Below, in pieces: positions 41,109 to 48,873 of a stretch of DNA of 64,000 bases. Each line of letters opens with the position of its first letter. The first letter of the stretch is position 1. The notes below the pieces were generated by a model. The model ran no database searches. It saw only the letters and a list, made by a program, of their open reading frames with translations, and was not told the DNA's origin. The translations under genes and the position numbers were made by a program. Source of the stretch: Bacillota bacterium (GTDB taxonomy: Bacteria > Bacillota > Clostridia > Christensenellales > Aristaeellaceae); assembly GCA_023459275.1 (NCBI GenBank), contig JAEWVC010000052.1:32822-96821 (forward strand), read 5' to 3'.

Positions 41109-41205
41109 TGCATCAAACCTCTTTCCGCGCTGTGCGAACACAGGCAATATACAATCATTCGACGCGGCATCCGCCCATCCCTGCCGGAAGCTTTTCCCGG
41201 CGGTA

Positions 41206-41240
41206 GAAAAAAGAAGCAGCCGGCAAACCGTTCTGCTTCT
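41206..41240 (-). terminator. Terminator after rpmE
   Basis: Reading minus: GAAGCAG (41239-41233) pairs with CTGCTTC (41219-41213), with an inner CGG/CCG, followed by TTTTTTCT. Sits in the 147-base gap between rpmE and DUF1385. Confidence 0.75.
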
Positions 41241-41255
41241 TTATTGGACAATGTA

Positions 41256-41453
41256 CTAAATTCCGAAACGCTTCTTGAAGCGGTCAACGCGCCCGCCAGT
41301 ATCCACCAGCTTCTGCTTGCCGGTGAAGAAGGGATGGCACTTGGAGCAGATTTCAACCTTGAGTTCCTTTTTTACGGAGCCGGTTTCGAACGTTTCACCG
41401 CACACGCAGCGAACGGTGGCTTTCCCGTACTTGGGATGGATTTTATCTTTCAT
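41256..41453 (-). CDS. rpmE: 50S ribosomal protein L31
   Basis: 65-residue protein of the large subunit. The zinc-binding (C+) type is shown by CVCGETF and CSKCHPFFTGKQKL. N-terminus MKDKIHPKYGKATVRC. ATG 41453 has AGAGGTG before it; a longer reading to 41579 passes the promoter. In Clostridia rho usually lies directly upstream of rpmE; here a sugar operon separates them. Confidence 0.97.
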   Translation of the reverse strand: MKDKIHPKYGKATVRCVCGETFETGSVKKELKVEICSKCHPFFTGKQKLVDTGGRVDRFKKRFGI

Positions 41454-41506
41454 GATTTCACCTCTTTTGCGCATGCGCTTGTTGGCGTTTTTCAGCCGCA
41501 TTGAGT

Positions 41507-41535
41507 ATTTTACCATAGAAAGTGTGGGTTTGCAA
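41507..41535 (-). promoter_or_regulatory. Promoter of rpmE
   Basis: Minus strand TTGCAA (41535-41530), 17 bases, TAAAAT (41512-41507), with TGG before the -10 box. Confidence 0.7.
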
Positions 41536-41728
41536 GGGCTGGTTTTTAAAATCGCCAGGAAACTTTCGCTTCTTGCCAAGCGCCCGTGGCAGCGCCGCTC
41601 CCATCCTGTACAATAGGAAAAAGGCTGTCCTTAGAACCCCGGCCCTCCGCTACCTCCACATGGCTGAGCGGCCCGAAACCGTTAGGAAATTGCATGCTTC
41701 CGCCAATTTTTACACCGTTCGTTATTCC

Positions 41729-41769
41729 ATTTGCGCAAAATCAAAAAAGGCATCGCAACTGCAGGTTGC
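41729..41769 (+). promoter_or_regulatory. Candidate operators upstream of the XRE-ARH gene
   Basis: Two palindrome-like sites: TTTGCGCAAAA (about 41730-41740) and GCAAC-TGCAG-GTTGC (41755-41769, inverted 5-bp arms). Further TTGCA repeats continue into the -35 box. The second lies 23-37 bases upstream of the -35 box and might be bound by the XRE protein itself. The first resembles the TTGCGCA core in the LacI-type candidate site at 7146. The rest of 41536-41728 shows nothing recognisable. Confidence 0.4.
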
Positions 41770-41791
41770 ATTTATTGCAAAGAATAGTTGG

Positions 41792-41819
41792 TTGCACTCC
41801 GGGGATAGGCCGTTATAAT
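41792..41819 (+). promoter_or_regulatory. Promoter of the second sugar operon
   Basis: TTGCAC (41792-41797), 16 bases, TATAAT (41814-41819). The leader to the ATG at 41852 is about 25 bases. Confidence 0.7.
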
Positions 41820-41851
41820 GATAACATGCGTGTAACGGAAAGGAGAATAAA

Positions 41852-43435
41852 ATGTTTTCCCAAAAGCTGTTTGAAATACGGAAACGGCGGAAAATGAGCC
41901 AGGAAAACCTGGCCGAAAAAATCGGGGTGTCACGGCAGGCGATCCAAAAATGGGAGACGGGCACATCGCATCCGGACTCCGAAAATCTTTTGGCTTTATC
42001 CCGTGTTCTGCAGGTATCCACCGATACCCTGCTGGGCAATGACACCCGCTCCATTGAGGAACTCCGTTTGGGCAGGGAGCTTATTCCCGATTATAACGAT
42101 ATGCACAAGTGGGACGCTTACCAGTCCCAGCTCCATTTGGAGTACCGCCAAAGCTGGGACGAGGGAAAGGATATAGGCAAATTCCAGGGCCTTTTCAACG
42201 AAGTTTCCCATATCGCCCCCGGCCCCGCCAAGGAACACCTGGCGGATGTGCTGTTCGGCCTGATGATGGATGCCCCCCAGCGGGAGGATTTCGCTTATGA
42301 AGAGCCCTCCGATCTGGACGGCATCCGCCGCCTTTGCGCCATGCCCGCCGCCAAAGGGCAGCTCCCCGGTGAGCCCGCTCTGCGGGATAAGCTGAAAGGC
42401 GCGTGGATGGGCCGCATCAGCGGCTGTCTGCTGGGCAAACCGCTGGAAGGCGCCCGCACCAACATTATTGTGCCCAAGCTGAAGGAGACCGGCAATTATC
42501 CCCTTCACCGGTACCTTGTCAGCGCCGATTTCAACGAGGCGGACCGGGAGCCCTTCCGCCTCGATTCCCGCAGCCGGATGCTGGCCGACCAGGTCCCCTG
42601 CGCGCCGGTGGACGATGACACCAATTACACGGTGCTGGCCCAGGAACTGATTGAGCAGTACGGCCTGCTGTTCACCCCCGCCAACGTATCGGAAATCTGG
42701 GTGGCCCGCCAGACCAAAAGCGCCTACTGCACAGCCGAGCGCGTTGCCTTCCGCAACTTTGTTGTGGGATACCGGCCCCCTGTTTCCGCGATCTATAAAA
42801 ACCCCTACCGCGAATGGATCGGGGCCCAGATCCGCGGGGACTATTTCGGTTACATCAACCCCGGCGATCCCAAGACAGCCGCCGACATGGCCTGGCGCGA
42901 CGCCAGCATTTCCCATGTGAAAAACGGCATCTACGGCGAAATGTTTGTGGCGGCCATGCTTGCCTGCGCCGCTGTATGCAATGATACGGAGGAAGTCATC
43001 CGCTGCGGCATGGGGTATATCCCCAAAACCTCAAGGCTCCACCAGCGCCTGAGCGCCGTATTGCAGGCATACGAAAACGGCGCCGCCAGCGAGGACTTCT
43101 TTAAGGGCCTGCATGCCCGCTATGACGAGCACGACGAATACGATTGGTGCCTTACGGTTTCCAATGCGGAGATTGTGGCGGCCTCGCTTCTGTATGGCAA
43201 GGGGGATTTCGGCAAATCCATCTGCCTGTCGGTGCAGTGCGGCTTTGACACCGACTGCAACGGCGCCACGGTAGGGTCCGTCTTTGGCATGATGCACGGC
43301 ATCGGCGCTATCGGTGCCAAATGGAAGGAACCAATCCGCGGCACCCTGGATACTTCCATCTTCGGCGTAGGAAAGGTAAGCATTGACGATGTGGTGGAAA
43401 AAAACATCCAGCACATTCAACTGAAACGGATTTAA
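41852..43435 (+). CDS. XRE-family HTH fused to an ADP-ribosylglycohydrolase domain
   Basis: 527 residues in two parts. Residues 1-60 are a textbook XRE/Cro helix-turn-helix (FEIRKRRKMSQENLAEKIGV, SRQAIQKWETGTSHPDSENL). Residues about 175-520 are an ADP-ribosylglycohydrolase (DraG/ARH) fold with all metal-site landmarks: GAWMGRISGCLLGKPLEG (183-200), PVDDDTNYT (252-260), WRDASISH (348-355) and CGFDTDCNGATVGSVFG (463-479). Residues 60-175 are a helical linker without known match. Start ATG 41852 behind AAAGGAGAA. Downstream genes encode a sugar importer and a lyase with no terminator between, so it probably is the operon's regulator, with the ARH part sensing or hydrolysing an ADP-ribose- or ribosyl-like ligand. 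Catalysis is predicted because the acidic residues are intact. The natural ligand is unknown. Confidence 0.9.
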   Translation: MFSQKLFEIRKRRKMSQENLAEKIGVSRQAIQKWETGTSHPDSENLLALSRVLQVSTDTLLGNDTRSIEELRLGRELIPDYNDMHKWDAYQSQLHLEYRQSWDEGKDIGKFQGLFNEVSHIAPGPAKEHLADVLFGLMMDAPQREDFAYEEPSDLDGIRRLCAMPAAKGQLPGEPALRDKLKGAWMGRISGCLLGKPLEGARTNIIVPKLKETGNYPLHRYLVSADFNEADREPFRLDSRSRMLADQVPCAPVDDDTNYTVLAQELIEQYGLLFTPANVSEIWVARQTKSAYCTAERVAFRNFVVGYRPPVSAIYKNPYREWIGAQIRGDYFGYINPGDPKTAADMAWRDASISHVKNGIYGEMFVAAMLACAAVCNDTEEVIRCGMGYIPKTSRLHQRLSAVLQAYENGAASEDFFKGLHARYDEHDEYDWCLTVSNAEIVAASLLYGKGDFGKSICLSVQCGFDTDCNGATVGSVFGMMHGIGAIGAKWKEPIRGTLDTSIFGVGKVSIDDVVEKNIQHIQLKRI

Positions 43436-43486
43436 TAATTCCCATGAACGGAATTATTGAACAAAATAAAGGAGGAGGACAAAAAC

Positions 43487-44746
43487 ATGTTCAAACGGTT
43501 GCTAGCCCTGGCCGCGGCGGTTATGCTGCTGGCCTCCGCCCCCGCTGCCCTGGCGCAGCAGGAGCAGGTAACGCTGCAGGTTGCCTATTGGGGGAGCACG
43601 ACGGAATTGGAGATCAAGGAGGCCCTTTTCCAAAAGTTTGAGGAAACTCACCCCGGCATCAAGCTGGAGCGCACCTACACCAACGGCGGGGAATACCCCA
43701 CCAAATTGCAGACCCTGATTTCCGCCAACATGGCCCCCGATGTCATGGCAATCGCCAGCGATGTGATGTATCCCTTCAAGAGCCTTGGGATCTTTGAGGA
43801 CCTGACCCCTTACATGGAGAAGGACGGGCTGCTGGACAAGTACGAGGAAGCCGGCATCAGCACCTTCACCTACACCGATGGCACCATCCAGGCCGCCCCC
43901 TATGTTTCCAAAGTGTTTGCCATCGCCTACAACAAGGCGCTGTTTGACGCCGCCGGCCTTGCCTACCCCACCAACGACTGGACCGAGGATGAAATGCTGG
44001 ATATGGCCCGCCAGCTCACCAAGGGCGAGGGCGTGGAAAAGCAGTTCGGCTTCTACTGGCTCTGGTCCCCCAAAGAGATCATCCGTAACCTCTACGGCGT
44101 GCAGCCCGTTTACGATGTGGCATCCATGACCATGCAGGCGAAGGACAACCCCTCCTTCCGGGCCGCACTGGCGCTTTTGCACAAGACCATTGCCGAGGAA
44201 GGCATTTCTCCCGACCCCACCGCGGAAAAGAGCATTGGCGGCGGCTTTGAAACCGGCAAATTTGCCATGTCCATGGTGCTTACCAGCCACATCACCAACC
44301 TTACCAACCTGATTGGCGACAGCTTTGCCTGGGATACCGTGATGCTGCCCGTCAACGAAACCTTCGGCCGCTGGCACTCCACCCTCCGCCTGGACGGCTA
44401 TACCATGTCCGCCAAGAGCGAGAAAAAGGAAGCTGCCTGGGAGCTGATCAAGTTCCTTACCGCCAACGAGGAAATCGTGGAAGAATCCGCGCAGTTCGGC
44501 CTTCCCATGCTCAAGAGCGTTCTGGAGGACGAGCAGAAAATGACTGCCCTGAGCAGCAACGCCAATATCGACATCAACAACTTTGTCAAGATGGTCAAGT
44601 ACGCCGTTCCCTTTGAAAATGCCGGCATCTGGGCCGAGGTGAACAACGTCATCAAGGACAAGGAAGACCTGTACCTGCTGGACGAGCTGGATCTTGATAC
44701 AGCCATCGCCCAGATGGATGAAGAATGCGCGGCACTTCTTCCCTGA
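43487..44746 (+). CDS. Sugar ABC transporter substrate-binding protein (family 1), second operon
   Basis: 419 residues, paralogous to the protein at 7287. Signal peptide KRLLALAAAVMLLASAPAAL with cleavage near ALA/Q and no lipobox. Mature part: VAYWGSTTELEIKEALFQKF, YPTKLQTLISANMAPDVMAI, SIGGGFETGKFAMSMVLTSH and KKEAAWELIKFLTANEEIV. I chose ATG 43487, with AAAGGAGGAGGAC before it. An in-frame ATG at 43457 would put ten residues before the signal peptide. Likely binds an oligosaccharide later cut by the lyase encoded downstream. Confidence 0.93.
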   Translation: MFKRLLALAAAVMLLASAPAALAQQEQVTLQVAYWGSTTELEIKEALFQKFEETHPGIKLERTYTNGGEYPTKLQTLISANMAPDVMAIASDVMYPFKSLGIFEDLTPYMEKDGLLDKYEEAGISTFTYTDGTIQAAPYVSKVFAIAYNKALFDAAGLAYPTNDWTEDEMLDMARQLTKGEGVEKQFGFYWLWSPKEIIRNLYGVQPVYDVASMTMQAKDNPSFRAALALLHKTIAEEGISPDPTAEKSIGGGFETGKFAMSMVLTSHITNLTNLIGDSFAWDTVMLPVNETFGRWHSTLRLDGYTMSAKSEKKEAAWELIKFLTANEEIVEESAQFGLPMLKSVLEDEQKMTALSSNANIDINNFVKMVKYAVPFENAGIWAEVNNVIKDKEDLYLLDELDLDTAIAQMDEECAALLP

Positions 44747-44779
44747 TGGCGCCGTAAAGCATCCTCTCCTTGATACTCC

Positions 44780-44871
44780 GTGTGCCGGGAATCGTGGCGG
44801 TGTTCCTCCGCAGGCGCAGCGCCGCCGGTTCCCGGCACACGCCGCTTTGCCCCCGCAGGCGAAGCAGCGGC
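44780..44871 (+). promoter_or_regulatory. Long intercistronic hairpins after the second binding-protein gene
   Basis: GTGTGCCGGGAA (44780-44791) pairs perfectly with TTCCCGGCACAC (44829-44840), with GGCGG/CCGCC inside. A second, imperfect hairpin (GCCGCT...AGCGGC) follows to about 44871. No T-run. The position is equivalent to 8558-8586 in the first operon, but the sequence is unrelated. Most of the 184-base gap 44747-44930 is this structure. Confidence 0.7.
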
Positions 44872-44930
44872 GTAGAAACCATGCCCAGCAGACCGCACAG
44901 ACAAGGAACGGCTTGAAAGGGTGAAGGCTC

Positions 44931-45857
44931 ATGACCACAGGGAAGGGAATGGCAAAAGGGAGAAAGCGCAGATCTTCCCTTGATACCAGTCTTGCCTTTT
45001 ATCTGTTTATCAGTCCCTGGCTGATAGGATTTTTCCTGTTCACACTGCTTCCCATGCTCTATTCGCTGTATACCGCTTTTTGCGACTGGAACGGGATGTC
45101 CTCTCCCGTTTTTACGGGACTTTCCAATTTCAAAACAATGTTCACCGCAGACAAAAAGTTCTGGATCAGTGTGAAGAACACGTTCACCTACGCGTTGGCC
45201 GCCGTGCCGCTGAACCTGCTCCTGGCGCTTTTGCTGGCGCAGACCCTTAACAAGCGGCTGCCCGGCACCGGCTTTTTCCGCTCCGTTTTCTATATCCCCT
45301 CGGTTATCGCCGGGGCGGCCATCTACGTGGTGTGGCAGTACCTGCTTGATCCCTACTCCGGGTACATCAATACGCTGCTGTCCTACGTTGGCATCACCGG
45401 ACCCAAGTGGCTCACAAGCAAATATTGGGCCATGCCCGGCCTGATTTTAATGAATACCGCTTCCTGCGGCGGCGCCATGCTCATCTTGCTGGCGGGCCTG
45501 CAGGATATTCCGGAGGATTATTACGAGGCCGCGGTGATCGACGGGGCCGGCGGCACGCGTATCTTTTTTACCATCACCCTGCCGCTTTTGACCCCTGTGA
45601 TCTTCTTCAATCTGATCATGGGCATCATCAGCGCGCTGCAGATTTTTGCGCAGCCGCAGATCATGACAGACGGCGGGCCTGTCAACGCGACATATGTGTT
45701 TGCGCTTCACCTGTACAAAAGCGCCTTTGTATACAGCAAATTCGGCTACGCTTCCTCTCTGGCCTGGGTCCTGTTCCTGATTATTCTCACCCTCAGCATT
45801 ACGGTATTGCGATCCTCCAAGCGGTGGGTGCACTACAGCGAGGAGGTGGATAAATGA
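44931..45857 (+). CDS. Sugar ABC transporter permease, LplB/UgpA type, second operon
   Basis: 308 residues. KRRSSLDTSLAFYLFISPWL and GFFLFTLLPMLYSLYTAFCD at the start mirror the paralogue at 8632. EAA loop DYYEAAVIDGAGGTRIFFTI. Six helices predicted. Start ATG 44931 with AAAGGGTGAAGG. Its stop overlaps the start of the next permease by four bases (ATGA). Function: half of the membrane channel; the ATPase must come from another locus. Confidence 0.94.
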   Translation: MTTGKGMAKGRKRRSSLDTSLAFYLFISPWLIGFFLFTLLPMLYSLYTAFCDWNGMSSPVFTGLSNFKTMFTADKKFWISVKNTFTYALAAVPLNLLLALLLAQTLNKRLPGTGFFRSVFYIPSVIAGAAIYVVWQYLLDPYSGYINTLLSYVGITGPKWLTSKYWAMPGLILMNTASCGGAMLILLAGLQDIPEDYYEAAVIDGAGGTRIFFTITLPLLTPVIFFNLIMGIISALQIFAQPQIMTDGGPVNATYVFALHLYKSAFVYSKFGYASSLAWVLFLIILTLSITVLRSSKRWVHYSEEVDK

Positions 45858-46711
45858 AAGGCACCGTTATGACCCGCGGCCGCAAATGGTATGTGACAGC
45901 CCTTTACATGATTCTTCTTTTGGCCGCGTCCTTCAGCTTTCTGCTCCCGCTGATCTACATGGTTACCACCGCATTCAAGCTGCCTACACAGGTGGCCGCC
46001 TATCCGCCCCGGTGGATTCCCGATCCCTGGTCGCTGCGCTCCTTCCGGGAGGTATGGGCCACGGGGCTTTACCTTGGGTTTGCCAAAAACACCGTTTTCA
46101 TTACGGCGGTAAACGTGGCCGGGATATTGTTCACCTGTACGATGGTGGCCTTTGGGTTCTCCACGCTGAACGCCAGGAGCAAGCCCCTTTTGTTTGGCCT
46201 GCTGCTTTCCACCATGATGATTCCGGGAACCGTCACCCTTATCCCCATGTTCCAGCTGTATGCCCGCATCGGCTGGGTGGACACATATTTCCCGCTTACC
46301 ATTACCGCCTTTATGGGCGGCGGCGCCTTCAACATTTTTCTTTTGCGGCAGTTCTTTGCGTCCATTCCCAAAAGCCTTACGGAATCCGCCCGTCTGGACG
46401 GCTGCGGCTGGCTGCGGGTATGCTTCCGCATCTTTGCGCCCAACGCGAAGCCTGCGCTGCTGGTCATCACCATCTTCTCCTTCGTCAACTGCTGGAATGA
46501 TTATTTCGGCCCCTTGATCTACCTGACGACCCCCGCCAAATATACGCTGGCCATCGGCATCAACCTGTTCAAAAACCAGTACGGCGGCGCCATGGATGCC
46601 GGCCCCATGATGGCCATGGCCACGCTTTCGGTGCTTCCCGTACTGATCCTGTACCTGTTCTGCCAGAAATACTTTGTGCAGGGCGTTGTCACCAGCGGCA
46701 TGAAAATGTAA
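45854..46711 (+). CDS. Sugar ABC transporter permease, MalG/UgpE type, second operon
   Basis: 285 residues. Signatures: YPPRWIPDPWSLRSFREVWA after the first helix, EAA loop SLTESARLDGCGWLRVCFRI, and C-terminus VTSGMKM. Same order and near-identical architecture as the permease at 9552. Translationally coupled to the preceding permease. Confidence 0.94.
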   Translation: MKGTVMTRGRKWYVTALYMILLLAASFSFLLPLIYMVTTAFKLPTQVAAYPPRWIPDPWSLRSFREVWATGLYLGFAKNTVFITAVNVAGILFTCTMVAFGFSTLNARSKPLLFGLLLSTMMIPGTVTLIPMFQLYARIGWVDTYFPLTITAFMGGGAFNIFLLRQFFASIPKSLTESARLDGCGWLRVCFRIFAPNAKPALLVITIFSFVNCWNDYFGPLIYLTTPAKYTLAIGINLFKNQYGGAMDAGPMMAMATLSVLPVLILYLFCQKYFVQGVVTSGMKM

Positions 46712-46786
46712 CCGGGAAAATATCCATCCACTCCAGGCGGCAGGGCATAGCCCCGCCGCTTTGCACAATCACGGAGGATGAACGTC

Positions 46787-48790
46787 ATGCTGCAATTTAC
46801 CCCCCGGGAAGCGGCGGTGCTCTCAAAGCGGGCCGGAACACAGCCCGCAGCCCTTGAAAAAATAAAGGCGCAGTGCGGGTTTTTGTTCACCCAGGGCATC
46901 AAAATACCCGTGGGCACCAAATCTACCTGGGTCATGTTCTTTCAATGCCCCAAGGATTCCGTGCGCCTTTGCTATGACTACGCCCGGGAGAAAACGTATG
47001 TCTGCCCGGCCTGCGGCGGGGTATACTCCGGCGAGCCCTACGAGGGTGCCTGGTGGCGGATCACCATCGAAAAGGTCATGGACGGTGCCTGGCTCTGCGC
47101 GGTGGTGTGGATGCTTACGGGCGAGAAAAAATACTTTCAGGCCGCCCGCGAGGTGCTTGTCCAGTTTGCGGACAAATACGCGGGCTACCGGCTGCACGGA
47201 GGTATCCCCTACAACAACCCCGGCCGTATCAGCAGCCAGACCCTCTGCGAGGCTATGGCCCTCAGGTCGCTATGCATGACCTATGACATCATCGGTGACG
47301 TGCTTTCACAGCAAGAACGCCGGCACATAGAAGATGATTTGTTGGCACAAAGCGCCCAAGTGCTTGTGCAGCAGCGGATGAACCAGCTTCATAATCACGA
47401 GGTGGTAATCGACGCCGCCCTGGGTATGGCCGGGCTGGTGCTTTCCCGCGGGGATTTTCTGGATTTTGCCATCGAAAGCAAGTATGGCCTCAAGTACCAG
47501 CTGACCCACGGTGTCCTGCCGGATGGCCTATGGTTTGAAGGCACGCTCCATTACCATTTCTTCACGCTGGAAGCCTGCATGCTTTTTGAAAAATTTGCCT
47601 GCCGGACACCCTACAGCCTGATGGGCTTTGGCATCTATGAAAAGATGTACGCCATGCCCCTTCAAATTTTGGAGCCGGACTACCGCGCGCCTTTTCTGGG
47701 GGATGGCAGCGAGAGCATGTTCCTGGAACTGGCCGGCCACTATGAATACCCCTACCGCCTTTTTCAAAAGCCGGAAATGGCGCAGGTCCTGCGCAAAATC
47801 TACTCCGTGAGCCCGCGGGACGGCATACAGGCCTTTCTGTACGGCGTGGACAGCATTCCCCCGGGCCCGCTTCTCCCCCTTGGAAACTATCATGACGACG
47901 GCGGTTCCGGCTTGACGGTGCTACGGGGGCCGGAGGGCAGCTATCTGCTTTTCAAGCATGGCCATTACGGTGGCGAACATGACCATTACGATAAGCTGGG
48001 CATCCATTTTCTGGCCGGCGGCTGCCGCGTGGCCGATGACCTGGGCACAGTCGGATACGGCGCACCCCACCATTACGCCTATTTCAAAAATACCGCAGCC
48101 CACAACACCGTGTGCATCAATGGCCTGAACCAGCCTCCCGCCGACGGCAGGGTAGTCCAGTATGCCTGCCGGGAGGACGGGGTGCTGGTGGAAGCCCACG
48201 CGGACTGGTGCGGCAGCATGCCGGAGCTGGATTCCCTTACCATCAGCCAGTGGGATGAACCCTCCTACGCCGGCGTCACCATGCGCAGGGCCCTCCTCTT
48301 TGGAGAGGACTATTTCGTGGAAGCCTTCCTGGTACGCGGGGCGGAAGGCCGGACGGTGGACTGGGTCCTCCATCCCCGGGGGGAGATCATCCCGCCCCCG
48401 GAGGCTTGCCGCCTGATTGAAGCCGCCCTTCCCGGAAGTGCCCCGCAGTCCTTCTTGCGCGACGCCGTAAGCTTCTCTCCCCGGGGCCTTGTGGAAACCC
48501 GCTGGCGTCAGCCCGCCGGCGATTTGCGGTTGTTTTCCGCCTGCAGCCGGCACTCCGAAATGATCTATGCCAAGGGGCCCGCCAACCCGCCTACCGAGAC
48601 CCTCTTCTATGTTATCCACCGCACACGGCCCGGCAGGGAGGACGTGCTCTACATCAATCTGTTCGCCTTTGGCAGGGCCGGGGCCTTGATCACGGGCGTC
48701 AGCCTGCTGGAAACCTCACCCGGCCACATCCGGTCCGTGGTCCATATGGGCAAGAAAAAGCGGATACACCATTTTACCATCGGACTTTAG
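46787..48790 (+). CDS. Heparinase II/III-like polysaccharide lyase, cytoplasmic
   Basis: 667 residues. N-terminal alpha/alpha toroid with YVCPACGGVYSGEP, YNNPGRISSQTLCEAMALRS, QLHNHEVVIDAALGMAGLVL and DGLWFEGTLHYHFFTLEACM, and a C-terminal beta-sheet domain with the Hepar_II_III motif GHYGGEHDHYDKLGIHFLAG (about 392-411). The family cleaves uronic-acid polysaccharides such as alginate, heparin or heparan by beta-elimination. No signal peptide, so it should act on imported oligosaccharides. I chose ATG 46787; ATG 46778 in frame overlaps the GGAGG site. Last gene of the second sugar operon, so it hints at an acidic-glycan substrate. Confidence 0.88.
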   Translation: MLQFTPREAAVLSKRAGTQPAALEKIKAQCGFLFTQGIKIPVGTKSTWVMFFQCPKDSVRLCYDYAREKTYVCPACGGVYSGEPYEGAWWRITIEKVMDGAWLCAVVWMLTGEKKYFQAAREVLVQFADKYAGYRLHGGIPYNNPGRISSQTLCEAMALRSLCMTYDIIGDVLSQQERRHIEDDLLAQSAQVLVQQRMNQLHNHEVVIDAALGMAGLVLSRGDFLDFAIESKYGLKYQLTHGVLPDGLWFEGTLHYHFFTLEACMLFEKFACRTPYSLMGFGIYEKMYAMPLQILEPDYRAPFLGDGSESMFLELAGHYEYPYRLFQKPEMAQVLRKIYSVSPRDGIQAFLYGVDSIPPGPLLPLGNYHDDGGSGLTVLRGPEGSYLLFKHGHYGGEHDHYDKLGIHFLAGGCRVADDLGTVGYGAPHHYAYFKNTAAHNTVCINGLNQPPADGRVVQYACREDGVLVEAHADWCGSMPELDSLTISQWDEPSYAGVTMRRALLFGEDYFVEAFLVRGAEGRTVDWVLHPRGEIIPPPEACRLIEAALPGSAPQSFLRDAVSFSPRGLVETRWRQPAGDLRLFSACSRHSEMIYAKGPANPPTETLFYVIHRTRPGREDVLYINLFAFGRAGALITGVSLLETSPGHIRSVVHMGKKKRIHHFTIGL

Positions 48791-48808
48791 TATATTAAGC
48801 CGCAGTAA

Positions 48809-48845
48809 AAGCGCCTCCCCGCCGGACGGTCCGGGGGAGGCGCTT
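48809..48845. terminator. Terminator between the lyase gene and rho
   Basis: AAGCGCCTCCCC...(48809 on) pairs with GGGGAGGCGCTT (to 48845), about 17 bp with a small internal mismatch. Four T follow in the minus direction, so it ends rho best; on the plus strand the T-run is weak. Confidence 0.75.
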
Positions 48846-48873
48846 CAAAATACCCAAAAACCGGGCGGCATGA

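Noticed and set aside
41580..41700. Possible tRNA or T-box before the XRE-ARH gene (segments such as GGCTGAGCGGCCCGAAACCG)
   Set aside because: No acceptor stem, no T-loop TTCGA box and no T-box AGGGTGG motif could be placed.
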